Under the pieces are notes generated by a model that saw only the letters and a program-made list of their open reading frames with translations, made no database searches and was not told where the DNA came from. 64,000 nucleotides of DNA, taken from Cyprinodon diabolis. Taxonomy: Eukaryota; Chordata; Actinopteri; Cyprinodontiformes; Cyprinodontidae. Shown here in pieces: positions 52,601-56,420 of the stretch. How positions within the stretch are numbered: position 1 is the first letter of the stretch; each line of letters begins with the position of its first letter. The stretch covers positions 20,443,611 through 20,507,610 of the forward strand of contig CM060081.1 in the NCBI GenBank assembly GCA_030533445.1, given 5' to 3'. The position numbers and the translations under genes are program-made.

Positions 52601-55598
52601 TCCAATTCTAGATCTGGCAGTTTAATTGTAATAGACACTAAGCTTCAAAGCAAAAACACAGACCTGAAGACGTTAATGGAACGCCAGTTGAAAAGCCTTC
52701 AATGCCTACATTGAGGGGTGTAATCCTCCGCTATTACCTTTCCCAGAATGTTCATAAAGAGCTGCAGCACTGGTCTGATCTGCTGGATGGCTCTTCCGAC
52801 TCACTGCTTGGGCGTCTTTCCTGCTTACCCACCTTCCACCACCAGCAATGACTGCAAAATCTGCTTTGGTGTCAATTGCCAGTTTGTCTTAATCTCAGCC
52901 TATATCTGCTTTGGAGTCAATGCCTCCAGTCCTCAAGGCACGTTCTGATACCATTGTTCTGTTCATACTGAGTCCGCTTCATTGCTTGTTACCTTTAATT
53001 CCTGAAACCTGTCTATGATGCCATTCCCACTGATCTGAAAGAGGACTTAAGAAATTATGCTCCCCTCATTAAAATGCTCAGAGGGAGGTTATTTAGCAAA
53101 AATGTAAAACAATAGAACCACACAAAGAGATGGTTTAAATGACTTGTAATGCCACCATAGCTTTTCTGTTGCCTATGCTCATGTTGCTGGAACCATGAGG
53201 AAGTCCAGTGGTGGCAGCAGGAGATGCCAGGACAACAGCACAGCATACATTCTGTCCTTTTCCTGGAGAACATCACAGATTCTGGTGCCACTACTTTGGT
53301 TCTAGAGGGTGCCACAGCCTCTGCTGCTGTTCAAAATCCCACCAGCCAGTGCTTGTTTTATTTTTTTGTTAGTCTTTTTTTTTTACTCTTTTACTTTTAA
53401 CAGTGTTGATAAACACAGGATAAATATGGAATATCCTTAACTGTAGTAGTACAAATAAATCGTTAACAATACCCGTCTTTACTAGGGTCTGGTCCCATAT
53501 AAGGTGATGATAGGCTCCCATTGGTGATATGCAGCACGTCTGCTATCAGGAAATAGTCTGCAGCTTACTGTTGTGTCAGCATATATCTTTTTAAGCAGGA
53601 TTTGTATGTGTAATGCATATGTACTTTAGTGATCTCTATTGTCTGATTGCAGTATTTCTCAGCATTTTTTTGCATTTCACCTTTGTATATGTTTTGTATG
53701 TTTGTGTGTTAGTCAAATTGTTGTATTTGCTAGTCTCATGTTTTTTGTTTGTTTTTTTTGCTGTATTTTTTGGATTTGCAGTACTGTTGTGTCTCCTGGT
53801 AACTGTACATAAGTGGAAAAACATATTTTAAGAATTCGAAGATAACAGAATTTGGGTGGCGCAGGTGGTGCTTTGTTTCAGCATGCAACACCCATGTAGG
53901 GAGGCCTTAGTCCTTGACGTGGGCGACCCAGGTTCGAATCCTGCCTGTGGTCCGTCCTGAACGTCTCACCCCCTCTGTCATACCCCTTTCCTGTCAGCCA
54001 ACTGTCTAAAAAAAGAAAAAGAAAAAAAAACTAGCCACTAGTGCCGTTAAAAAAAAAAGTTTATGAAAGCTTCTGATGGCTTATTATGTTGTCCTTCAGG
54101 TTATGTATCGCCAGAGTTGGCATGGCAGAACTACCATACTGGGAACCAATAAGACCAGCATTGAGCTGCAGGTCCCTTTTGGAGAGGACTATATAATTGA
54201 AATTACAGCTCTTACTGAGGGCGGAGATGGCATCAGCAGTGGCCCCATTCATATACCAAAGATGTCCAGTAAGTTTCCAGAACTTTACAGTTTTGTAATG
54301 ACAAGAGATGAAAGTAGAAAAACAAGCAGTGGGAATAAAGAATGCTGTGTAACTAATCCTCTAGAGCAATTAAGAGTGTATAAAAGCTTTAGCATAGTCC
54401 ATAAGAGGTCCTTAGAAGTCACGTAGAAATTACAATAATAATGTTTGAAGAAAAAATGCTAAAAAAAATAAAATAAAATAAAAAATGAAAAACTCTCACT
54501 TGAGACCTATACTCTGAGCTCTCACTGCCTGTTATAAATATGATTTAAGTGCATAGAACAGTTGTGGTGGTAAAAAAAAAATTCTCAAATTTGCTTTCAA
54601 GAGGAGAAAAACGTATGTAGCATCTTTAAGCCTAAAATACAATAAGATAAGAATGTATTGCAAAATGAAGCACAGTGAATCCGAAATCTAAACGAATATT
54701 GACCATATGGAGCAGTTTATATTAAATAATGGTGTGATTAGGTTAATTAATTAAGTAGTGGTATTCCCTTAATAAAATGTAAACTTCCTCATTAACTTTA
54801 TTTTTAAGTACTTTTACACAAGCTTTAAGAACTTAAAAACAAAGTGCTGTACATCAGAGATAAACAAAAAAATTGAAAACAAGAAAAGAAAGCATTATAA
54901 TTAGGTAATAAAGCTAATTGTACAGCAATGTATGTAGGATAAAAATAACAGATTACGATGAATTAATAAAACAGATAAAATCAGTGGAAATAAAAATTGA
55001 TAATAAAAATAAAATAAAGTATTAGCTGGGTTGAGGGCCAAAATGAAAAAGAGTGTCTTTTAGACAGGTATTAATAGTAGTCATGTAGTGTCCCTTAACT
55101 TAGAAGTCCTGGTGGAGAATAAAAGGAAAGAGATGTAGGCATAAAAACCCAATAAGTAAATTTGAGTTAAAATGGCACCTGACAGCACTTACAGTTCATG
55201 TCTTTCTAGGTTAAAATCAGGTTTATTGTTATTCAGCAGATGTCAAAAGTCGGACAATAGCATATATAAAACCACTAAGTAGTGTTTAAACGGGATGTCT
55301 TAGACCCACTTTTAAATATAACTGAAAAAACCAAGCTAGTTACTAAATATTAATTCTTCTTACGAAAGGCTTCTTATTTTCAGCTCTGTTCTATTCATTG
55401 GATCAGGACTTCTTTTTGTTTGCATAATACAGTGGCTGTGTATTGAGCAATTTCATCTAGCTAATGTTTCCTTTTCTTTTTTTTTTAGGTCTGAACTCAA
55501 AAGGATGTGTGGGCTCAATTCCAGCTGAGATGAGCTATTTCACGCTCTTTCTTCTTTATTTAATAGTGCATCTACTGATACCTTTATATTTAATATAA
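4784..55598 (+). CDS. cntn4: Contactin (contactin-3/4/6 subgroup, probably contactin-4-like), 3' half, 12 exons
   Basis: Joining 4784-4911, 5474-5646, 16815-16932, 29812-29970, 32235-32384, 35359-35429, 38787-39021, 39133-39248, 50351-50531, 51791-51903, 54100-54268 and 55489-55598 gives one open frame of 572 codons (counted from 4788) plus TAA. Domains in order: end of Ig5 (residues 1-41), Ig6 (42-138), FNIII-1 (139-241), FNIII-2 (242-343), FNIII-3 (344-442), FNIII-4 (443-535), GPI signal (536-572). Contactins are GPI-anchored surface proteins of neurons that bind in cis and trans to amyloid-precursor-family and receptor-phosphatase partners during axon guidance and synapse formation; that role is family knowledge. 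Family signatures seen are the VSGGGG stretch at the start of FN2, [22 protein letters not shown] and EDYIIEI. Sequons occur at NIS, NVS, NDS, NLT, NES and NKT. Contactin-4 fits best in Ig6, FN1 and FN2, while LTNSK, WEHVK and IPKMSSL resemble contactin-6, so the symbol is provisional. The 5' half is outside the window. Confidence 0.9.
4912..5473. other. Intron between Ig5 and Ig6 exons (562 bp)
   Basis: A short phase-1 intron with GTATTT donor and TGCTGCAG acceptor. No repeat recognised. Confidence 0.85.
5474..5646 (+). CDS. cntn4: Contactin exon b: first part of Ig domain 6
   Basis: The acceptor is TGCTGCAG, and the split codon G|AA joins exon a as Lys-Glu. The exon gives EPTRVIVPP, then VLPCEV with the first disulfide Cys, FKWFFNG with the core Trp, and [14 protein letters not shown]. 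The donor GTACGT at 5647 leaves phase 0. The loop between IDF and HFE is about a residue shorter than I remember for mammalian paralogs. The minus-strand open frame across this exon is a shadow. Confidence 0.93.
5647..11560. other. Intron, largely single-copy in appearance
   Basis: First half of the 11.2-kb intron inside Ig6. I see no transposon ends, splice-bounded exon or RNA gene. A less AT-rich patch at about 8630-8760 (GATGAGTGCCCGCTTCCACA) could be non-coding sequence under selection, but nothing here proves it. Confidence 0.5.
11561..11710. repeat. Possible short DNA-element fragment
   Basis: GGGCCCAGTTTCAGAAGGTAGG followed by GTTTCAGAAAGCCAG resembles the end of a teleost miniature element that starts with a GGGCCCGGTTTCA-type sequence. 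I could not find the matching right end. Confidence 0.3.
12080..12530 (+). repeat. L2-type LINE 3'-region fragment
   Basis: The stretch GAGCCTGGTTCTGCCAGAGG, TTTCTTCCCAACAGGGAGTTTT, CTCCACTGTCGC is the same module, in the opposite orientation, as the 3' region of the LINE at 26872-29690 (27060-27130). No reverse transcriptase coding is left. Confidence 0.5.
12871..12917. repeat. (TTCTA)n microsatellite
   Basis: About nine tandem TTCTA units with one TTTTC variant. Confidence 0.9.
13362..13568. mobile_element. Foldback MITE
   Basis: The left end AGCTTCTTCAATTCTGGCCC and the right end, read on the other strand, GGCTTCCTCAATTATGGTCC, form imperfect terminal inverted repeats. An inner pair (GTGTCTGCTTCCA and GAAGCAGACAC) is also inverted, so most of the 207 bp folds back on itself. 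This layout matches a common teleost hAT-like MITE. No coding capacity. Confidence 0.65.
13569..16814. other. Intron, no recognised feature
   Basis: AT-rich end of the Ig6 intron. Open frames at 14658-14903, 15952-16215 and 16640-16952 have no family signature; the last simply runs through exon c. It ends in the acceptor CTTACCAG. Confidence 0.55.
16815..16932 (+). CDS. cntn4: Contactin exon c: second part of Ig domain 6
   Basis: After the acceptor CTTACCAG the frame reads [22 protein letters not shown] with the second disulfide Cys, and [10 protein letters not shown], which is strongly diagnostic of contactin Ig6. The donor GTATGT at 16933 leaves phase 1. The 11.2-kb intron before it falls inside the Ig domain, as is normal for contactin Ig domains built from two exons. 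Confidence 0.95.
16933..17856. other. Start of the 12.9-kb intron before FN1
   Basis: AT-rich intron. A short piece at about 17430-17500 (GCAGCTTTATTGTCAGTGATA) resembles a minus-strand retroelement tail. Nothing else recognised. Confidence 0.5.
17861..18669. mobile_element. TTAA-type DNA transposon (piggyBac- or Kolobok-like), non-autonomous
   Basis: Terminal inverted repeats TGTCGTAGGGAAGT (left) and AGTCGTAGGGAAGT (right, read inverted) match at 13 of 14 bases. They are flanked by TTAA at 17857-17860 and 18670-18673, the target site expected for piggyBac and Kolobok superfamilies. The 809-bp body is richer in GC than its surroundings and holds a broken open frame (18142-18360). Superfamily choice is inference from the target site only. 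Confidence 0.65.
18142..18360 (+). pseudogene. Degenerate open frame inside the TTAA element
   Basis: An ATG at 18142 opens [20 protein letters not shown], which then hits a stop near 18219. A second in-phase-looking stretch gives [16 protein letters not shown] and [14 protein letters not shown]. The acidic start and the PYMFEP motif recall proteins carried by fish DNA transposons, but I cannot name the family. Probably a remnant of the element's own coding region. Confidence 0.35.
19588..19795. repeat. Two-unit tandem repeat, period about 104 bp
   Basis: Units at 19588-19691 and 19692-19795 both contain ATGAGCTCCTCCAGAGCTCC, GCGGCAGGCAGATT and CCAGGGTTCAGTCA with scattered substitutions. 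It lies inside the LTR-like repeat and explains the internally repetitive minus-strand frame there. Confidence 0.8.
20074..21395. mobile_element. hAT-type DNA transposon with intact ends
   Basis: A perfect 8-bp duplication TCAGGAGG flanks it (20066-20073 and 21396-21403). The ends CAGTGGCGGCCGG and CCAGCCGCCACTG are inverted repeats. An 8-bp duplication and CAGTGGCGG ends place it in the hAT superfamily. The 1,322-bp interior has a GT-rich tract (20760-20815) and no transposase frame, so it is non-autonomous. It sits inside an older LTR-like repeat and shares both ends with 1204-3719. Confidence 0.85.
21560..22487. other. Intron sequence between repeats
   Basis: The stretch 21600-21800 is GC-richer than the rest and may be more of an old repeat (GATTGGCTGAAGTTTGAGAG). 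No gene or ends recognised. Confidence 0.4.
22488..22960 (+). pseudogene. Tc1-like transposase fragment
   Basis: Read across frameshifts, the + strand gives the C-terminal Tc1-like pattern: [15 protein letters not shown] near 22675-22720 (family: SPDLNPIENLWRxLK), then [16 protein letters not shown] and [14 protein letters not shown]. The D-to-N and P-to-L changes and several stops show it is dead. The 5' part and left end are missing. Confidence 0.75.
23790..24270. mobile_element. Short DNA element with TAGCCTG ends
   Basis: The ends TAGCCTG and CAGGCTA are inverted repeats. They are flanked by the identical 9-mer CTTTTACCC (23781-23789 and 24271-24279), which fits an 8- or 9-bp target duplication. 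The 481-bp interior is clearly more GC-rich than the intron and has CpG-containing stretches but no coding frame. A hAT-like MITE is the likeliest class. Confidence 0.7.
24280..24799. other. Intron with a retroelement tail
   Basis: Around 24560-24650 the phrase TACATTGTGGGATAAATAAAGG resembles the 3' tail of a teleost LINE or SINE on the + strand. The rest is unremarkable. Confidence 0.4.
24800..25272 (-). mobile_element. Solo LTR (copy 1)
   Basis: The ends are TGTCAG (left) and CATAACA (right, one change from CATGACA), and the flanks CAACC (24795-24799) and CTACC (25273-25277) are a 5-bp duplication with one mismatch. On the minus strand it has pyrimidine-rich sequence, a TTAAATAC TATA-like box and an AATTAAA signal in the order expected of an LTR. 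It shares CATGG, CAGGGAGAGA and AGGAGCCAGG phrases with the copy at 42721. No internal retroviral-type region is attached. Confidence 0.65.
25278..26871. other. Intron, no recognised gene
   Basis: AT-rich intron, with a C/T- and CA-rich patch at 26400-26780 including a short (CA)n near 26745-26768. The two overlapping 100 to 125-codon frames at 26429-26806 come from this low-complexity C-rich sequence. Confidence 0.55.
26872..29690 (-). mobile_element. L2-type LINE, decayed, minus strand
   Basis: Minus-strand fragments in order encode the segment before the reverse transcriptase (29366-28956: [18 protein letters not shown]), the RT core (28720-28361) and the C-terminal region (27895-27707: [20 protein letters not shown]). 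The 3' region has the shared GAACCAGGCTCAGTGTGAGC module and ends near 26872 in sequence that reads on the minus strand as a GCACTTTACAG/TTTATTT-type tail. The order and motifs match teleost L2/CR1-group LINEs. Frameshifts and stops separate the pieces, so it cannot make a working protein. It lies antisense to the contactin gene. Confidence 0.85.
28361..28720 (-). pseudogene. LINE reverse transcriptase fragment
   Basis: A 119-codon frame holds RT motifs [23 protein letters not shown] (family usual GVPQGSVLGP) and CYADDTQL, where YADD is the catalytic centre of the polymerase. The frame stops straight after TQL. The Q-to-K and L-to-V changes and the stop mark decay. Confidence 0.88.
29812..29970 (+). 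CDS. cntn4: Contactin exon d: first part of FNIII domain 1
   Basis: The split codon G|GA completes the Arg-Gly-Pro-Pro-Gly linker between Ig6 and FN1. The exon continues with [10 protein letters not shown] (the core B-strand Trp), [11 protein letters not shown] and [12 protein letters not shown]. The acceptor is CATTGCAG and the donor GTAAAT, phase 1. The [10 protein letters not shown] stretch is, from memory, nearest to contactin-4. Confidence 0.96.
29971..30353. other. Intron sequence after exon d
   Basis: AT-rich intron without recognised features, running to the hAT target site. Confidence 0.6.
30354..32021. mobile_element. hAT-type DNA transposon with CAGTGTTGTTTTT ends
   Basis: CAGTGTTGTTTTTG on the left and AAAAACAACACTG on the right are inverted repeats. 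The flanks GTTTAAAC (30346-30353) and GTTTTAAC (32022-32029) match at 7 of 8 bases. The sub-terminal regions have repeated TTAGTC and CGACTAAAA motifs. There is no transposase frame in the 1,668 bp. A second repeat of the 50800-51313 family is nested at about 31565-31690. It occupies most of the 2.3-kb intron that splits FN1. Confidence 0.8.
31565..31690. repeat. Fragment of dispersed repeat (same family as 50800-51313)
   Basis: GGGCGAGAGGCGGGGTATCG and CAACACAGAGACAAACGGGA correspond to the CAGGCAGGGTAAACCATG and GACAGACAAAGACATAC region of the later copy. Confidence 0.5.
32235..32384 (+). CDS. cntn4: Contactin exon e: second part of FNIII domain 1
   Basis: The exon completes FN1: VPDPVPGQ, then [13 protein letters not shown] with the conserved Tyr and Phe of the F strand, NSVGVGEPS and a basic end RTKAA. 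The acceptor is ACTCTAG and the donor GTACTC; it begins and ends in phase 1. The minus-strand open frame at 32161-32352 is a shadow. Confidence 0.95.
32385..32742. other. Intron sequence after exon e
   Basis: No recognised feature. The 79-codon frame at 32328-32567 only extends exon e past its donor in another frame. Confidence 0.6.
32743..33553. repeat. Second copy of the LTR-like repeat seen at 19250
   Basis: It starts TGTCATGATGGGTTTAAGA, with ACCCACATGCAGAGAACCAC after it and the CACTTTGGCGTCAAGGTG box at about 33335. The right boundary is uncertain and is placed at CCCTGTCA near 33551. No target duplication is secure. Confidence 0.45.
33554..34555. other. Intron, no recognised feature
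   Basis: AT-rich intron with only short GT-rich patches near 33760. Confidence 0.55.
34556..34803 (+). mobile_element. tRNA-derived SINE, full-length copy
   Basis: The 5' part is tRNA-like: an A box in TGGCCTAGTGGTTAG and a B box in GGTTCTGATTTCAAGCC. The body carries CACAATGGCAGTCCACAGCC and GGGTTAAATGCAG, and it ends in GACAATAAAGTTGAATTC followed by (TTCTA)n. Two 3' fragments of the same body lie on the minus strand at 37262 and 40325. Confidence 0.8.
35359..35429 (+). CDS. cntn4: Contactin exon f: first part of FNIII domain 2
   Basis: At 71 bp this is the shortest coding exon in the window. It encodes [14 protein letters not shown] and GELVITWE, the glycine-rich start of FN2 that marks the contactin family, with a sequon at NVS. 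The acceptor is CTGTTCAG and the donor GTGAGT, phase 0. Confidence 0.95.
35430..35945. other. Intron sequence after exon f
   Basis: No recognised feature; the frame at 35481-35708 is not a spliced exon. Confidence 0.55.
35946..36145 (-). repeat. Non-LTR retrotransposon coding fragment, minus strand
   Basis: Read on the minus strand, GTGATGGTAGGCTGGAGCATG, AGAGAGTGGGGTTGCATCTG resembles the end of the reverse transcriptase region of a common teleost LINE. The same family's distal 3' part appears at 57060-57235. Too short and damaged to code. Confidence 0.45.
36158..36451. mobile_element. MITE with CACTGCAAAAA ends
   Basis: CACTGCAAAAAATTG on the left and TTGTTTTTGCAGTG on the right are inverted repeats about 290 bp apart. 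The interior is symmetric in style (CATTGGCAAA/TTTGCCAATGG, AAATAAGA/TCTTATTT). A clear 8-bp duplication is not visible. Confidence 0.6.
36479..36932 (-). mobile_element. Solo LTR (copy 2)
   Basis: The element starts TGTCTTATGG and ends CCCTGATA, and is flanked by a perfect 5-bp duplication GCTTG (36474-36478 and 36933-36937). The end has decayed from TGACA to TGATA. The ACTCAAATGCAAGACCTGG start corresponds to ACCCAAATGCAGAGG in the copy at 42721. On the minus strand it ends in TTGCATTTGAGTCC, as an LTR 3' end would. Confidence 0.65.
37262..37460 (-). repeat. SINE fragment, minus strand
   Basis: CTGCATTTAACCCATCCCCTT and GCTGCCATTGTGCGGTGCC are the reverse complement of the body of the SINE at 34556. 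The 5' tRNA-like head is largely missing. Confidence 0.65.
37461..38180. other. Intron, no recognised feature
   Basis: AT-rich sequence with a poly-T run at 38037-38050. No gene. Confidence 0.5.
38181..38592. mobile_element. Short hAT-like element with internal hairpin
   Basis: CAGTGGCACC and GGTGCCACTG are perfect 10-bp terminal inverted repeats. The flanks CTGATTTT (38173-38180) and CTGATGTA (38593-38600) match at 6 of 8. The 412-bp body contains the long hairpin at 38202-38399. It ends 194 bp upstream of the FN2 exon at 38787. Confidence 0.6.
38202..38399. repeat. Long near-perfect inverted repeat
   Basis: The left arm 38202-38280 and right arm 38306-38399 pair over almost their whole length (shared TAATACACTGGTGAGTGTGG, GTGCATAATGGGATGAAAT), interrupted by three small insertions in one arm or the other. 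Only about 25 bases separate them. Confidence 0.9.
38787..39021 (+). CDS. cntn4: Contactin exon g: second part of FNIII domain 2
   Basis: The exon encodes [20 protein letters not shown], then [31 protein letters not shown] and GEGPFS, ending TAEE. It completes FN2 and is the longest coding exon here (235 bp). The acceptor is CCTCTCAG and the donor GTGAGG, phase 1. VLASAD.SRYV is close to remembered contactin-4, whereas PLSPFE and VGVYN are shared with contactins 3 and 6. Confidence 0.96.
39133..39248 (+). CDS. cntn4: Contactin exon h: first part of FNIII domain 3
   Basis: The exon encodes [20 protein letters not shown], then [10 protein letters not shown] and IIGYE. The intron before it is only 111 bp, against 11 kb after it. 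The acceptor is CTCTACAG and the donor GTATGA; the end is phase 0. Confidence 0.95.
39249..40324. other. Start of the 11.1-kb intron inside FN3
   Basis: The piece 39990-40130 is strongly purine-rich (GAGAGAAAAAGAGATAGAGA), which produces long pyrimidine-strand open frames on the minus strand. Nothing else recognised. Confidence 0.55.
40325..40436 (-). repeat. SINE 3' fragment, minus strand
   Basis: CTGCATTTAACCCATACCTTT and GGGCTGCCATTGTGCATCGCC match the reverse complement of the 34556 SINE body. Confidence 0.65.
40437..42715. other. Intron, probably with unassigned old repeats
   Basis: Patches such as 41090-41270 and 42220-42420 are less AT-rich than the intron and hold 75 to 95-codon frames, but they show no splice-bounded exon and no family motif. 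GGCACCCCATCTG (42069) and GGTGGCACCCTCTATTGG (42589) may be ends of a decayed element. Confidence 0.4.
42721..43215 (-). mobile_element. Solo LTR (copy 3), best preserved
   Basis: The ends are TGTCAG and CATGACA, and a perfect 5-bp duplication AGATG flanks it (42716-42720 and 43216-43220). Read on the minus strand it begins TGTCATGG, has a TATATATG box near 42970-42980, an AATTAAA signal near 42780 and ends TCTGACA. That order (U3, TATA, polyadenylation signal, TG...CA termini) is that of an LTR. A (CA)n tract sits at 43062-43082. Confidence 0.75.
43529..43852 (+). mobile_element. Second tRNA-derived SINE family
   Basis: A degenerate B-box-like GAGGGTTGTCGATTTAGTCC lies about 55 bases after the start. 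It is followed by the body phrase GTGTCCTTGGGCAGACACTT and the tail AGTGTAAAGTGCTTTGG and GCACCATATCAGTACAGGCC, a layout typical of a widespread teleost SINE with a LINE-like tail. Confidence 0.65.
43951..44470. mobile_element. TTAA-flanked MITE
   Basis: TTAAAGCTACAGTGTGTAA on the left and TTACACACTGTAGCTTTAA on the right are perfect 19-bp inverted repeats. If TTAA is the target duplication, the element proper is AGCTACAGTG...CACTGTAGCT. The 520-bp body is GC-richer with C-rich runs near 44020 and no coding frame. Confidence 0.8.
44890..45230 (-). pseudogene. Tc1-like transposase fragment, minus strand
   Basis: The minus-strand frame 45094-44900 reads [20 protein letters not shown] and [11 protein letters not shown], the C-terminal catalytic region of a Tc1-like transposase (family NPIENLWAxIKRK). 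The Ile-Glu of the family is changed to Lys-Asn. The upstream part continues to about 45230 out of frame. Confidence 0.7.
46146..46309 (+). other. Possible transposase N-terminal remnant
   Basis: An ATG near 46146 opens [17 protein letters not shown] within the GC-rich part of the hAT element. No zinc-finger or other domain can be seen, and the frame ends after about 54 codons. It may be a relic of the parental element's first exon or chance. Confidence 0.25.
46396..46441. repeat. (TGGA)n microsatellite
   Basis: About eleven near-perfect TGGA units inside the hAT element. Confidence 0.95.
46547..46619. repeat. (TAGA)n microsatellite
   Basis: About eighteen perfect TAGA units inside the hAT element, 105 bp after the TGGA tract; the two motifs differ by one base. 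Confidence 0.95.
47022..50350. other. End of the FN3 intron
   Basis: AT-rich intron. At 48690-48820 the phrases GATTGGTCTGGACAGATCTG and TTCTGGCTAGCCAGGCTAG suggest the right half of an old miniature element. It ends in the acceptor TTGATTTAG at 50350. Confidence 0.5.
50351..50531 (+). CDS. cntn4: Contactin exon i: second part of FNIII domain 3
   Basis: The exon runs on in phase 0 from exon h as [12 protein letters not shown], then [33 protein letters not shown] and VTTKKP. The F-strand pattern [13 protein letters not shown] is typical of FN3. The Cys in VTDC is at a position where the paralogs I remember have Gly-Asn, so it is a possible extra Cys. The acceptor is GATTTAG and the donor GTGAGT, phase 1. 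Confidence 0.95.
50800..51313. repeat. Dispersed teleost repeat
   Basis: The start TGACAGTCTATGGACAACAG and the end GACCCCGGGCCAGGAATCAC, CTTCTTGCTGCAAGTGACAG match a repeat whose fragment also occurs at 31565-31690. The C-terminal GAATCACACCC-type phrase, read inverted, looks tRNA-like, so a SINE on the minus strand is possible. Confidence 0.55.
51345..51612 (-). repeat. L2-type LINE 3'-end fragment
   Basis: TTTTATTTATATAGAGTGG, GGAAAACCAGTTGACTACAT and AAACTCCCTTTTAACAGGAT parallel 26881-27100 of the larger LINE in the same orientation. Confidence 0.65.
51791..51903 (+). CDS. cntn4: Contactin exon j: first part of FNIII domain 4
   Basis: The exon begins by completing a Pro codon to give [12 protein letters not shown], then [20 protein letters not shown] with two sequons and VTGYK. 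The acceptor is CTTGCAG and the donor GTGAGT, phase 0. LTNSK and WEHVK are, from memory, shared with contactin-6, while VKAL is nearer contactin-4. Confidence 0.95.
51904..53853. other. Intron inside FN4, mostly unassigned
   Basis: The stretches 52790-52950 and 53190-53340 are C-rich or GC-rich and may be old repeat (GGTTCTAGAGGGTGCCACAG), but no ends are readable. The hydrophobic frame at 53613-53831 is T-rich intron. Confidence 0.45.
53854..54035 (+). mobile_element. tRNA-derived SINE (third type)
   Basis: An A-box-like GGTGGCGCAGGTGGT and an intact B box GGTTCGAATCC (53932-53942) identify the tRNA-like head. A short body with CACCCCCTCTGTCAT and CCTTTCCTGTCAGCC follows, then an A-rich tail. 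It ends 65 bp before exon k, close to that exon's acceptor. Confidence 0.8.
54100..54268 (+). CDS. cntn4: Contactin exon k: second part of FNIII domain 4
   Basis: The exon encodes [10 protein letters not shown], then [35 protein letters not shown] and IHIPKMS, completing FN4 at the membrane-proximal end of the ectodomain. The acceptor is TCCTTCAG and the donor GTAAGT, phase 1. The LTEGGDG turn is characteristic of the last contactin FN domain. Confidence 0.95.
54269..54794. other. Intron sequence after exon k
   Basis: AT-rich, A-rich runs near 54450-54490, no feature recognised. Confidence 0.55.
54795..55170 (-). repeat. LINE 3'-region fragment, minus strand
   Basis: AACTTAAAAACAAAGTGCTG, TACATCAGAGATAAAC and an A-rich series followed by AAAGAGTGTCTTTTAGACAGG resemble, read on the minus strand, the 3' untranslated part of a teleost LINE. 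No coding. Confidence 0.4.
55489..55598 (+). CDS. cntn4: Contactin exon l: GPI-attachment signal and stop
   Basis: The last coding exon follows a poly-T acceptor (TTTTTTAG). It encodes [15 protein letters not shown], then a run of about 21 hydrophobic residues ([20 protein letters not shown]) directly before TAA at 55596-55598. A short polar segment with small residues, a hydrophobic tail and no cytoplasmic basic stretch is what a GPI signal looks like; the omega residue is probably one of the Ser, Asn or Gly residues in NSKG or VGS. The segment has a Cys (KGC) that may be lost with the cleaved signal, depending on the omega site. Confidence 0.93.
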
Positions 55599-56214
55599 AA
55601 ACAGTGGATATTTTCTTCTACATGTGAGTTTTGTTGCAAAAACTACTTCGACTATAAAATATTTTAGTCATGGGTTATAAAACAACTGAAAATGGATTTG
55701 TAGAACCATGGTAAAATGTTATCAAATGCCCACAAAGTGCCACTCTTAGACAACAGTAAAAAATATTCTCTCACTTGGCTGCAACACTGCAGAATGCATA
55801 AATTTGCTAAACCTGAAGAGCAGCCCTTCTTTCCTTTTACTGATGGAGGAATTCAAGCACAAGTCCATGTCCTAGCCTCTCTTTTTATGTCTCAGTGTGC
55901 ACCACCTATTCAGTCAGTTTTGATATAAAATGTGTACCTTTGTGCAAAACATAGTCCTCTCAACCAGCAGTTTGACAGAAGGTTTTGCTCAAACTTACAT
56001 TATCAATTCCAAATGTGTTGATTTCAAAGTTTATGGTAAAACAAAAGTCAACACAATTTTCTTGCCAGTTTGGAGCAGCAATTGTTCTGTGAGTGTTCAG
56101 CATCCAATCCAAAGGATAATAGTTTTGTAAATTAAACCACTGCAGGTTGAATACAAAACAACTACTGTATTTGGTCAGCTTTTTTCAATTTTTTTTATAT
56201 TTTCTTACATGTTG

Positions 56215-56420
56215 CAGCTTTACTTCTGCCAAAGAAGTTATGTTTGTAGTCAGTTTGTGTGTTTGTCTATCCGTCTGTGTACAGGATAACTTTAAAAGTT
56301 ATAAACAGAATGATAAAAAAAAATTTGTCCAGAGTACAACTTCTTAAATTTTGATGATGATCCACAATATAATCCTGATTCAGGAATTTTTGAAATAATC
56401 CTTTAGCGTTATTTGGCAAA
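56215..56420. repeat. Old dispersed repeat in the 3' region
   Basis: CTGCCAAAGAAGTTATGTTTG, GTTTGTCTATCCGTCTGTGT and AGGATAACTTTAAAAGTTAT resemble a repeat found in many aquatic animals (CTGCCAAGGAGGTTATG-type start with a GTTTGTCTGTCTGT core). Class unknown. Confidence 0.5.

Noticed and set aside
53613..53831. 72-codon frame resembling a membrane protein
   Set aside because: It comes from T-rich intron; a frame on the opposite strand overlaps it and no start context or homolog is evident.
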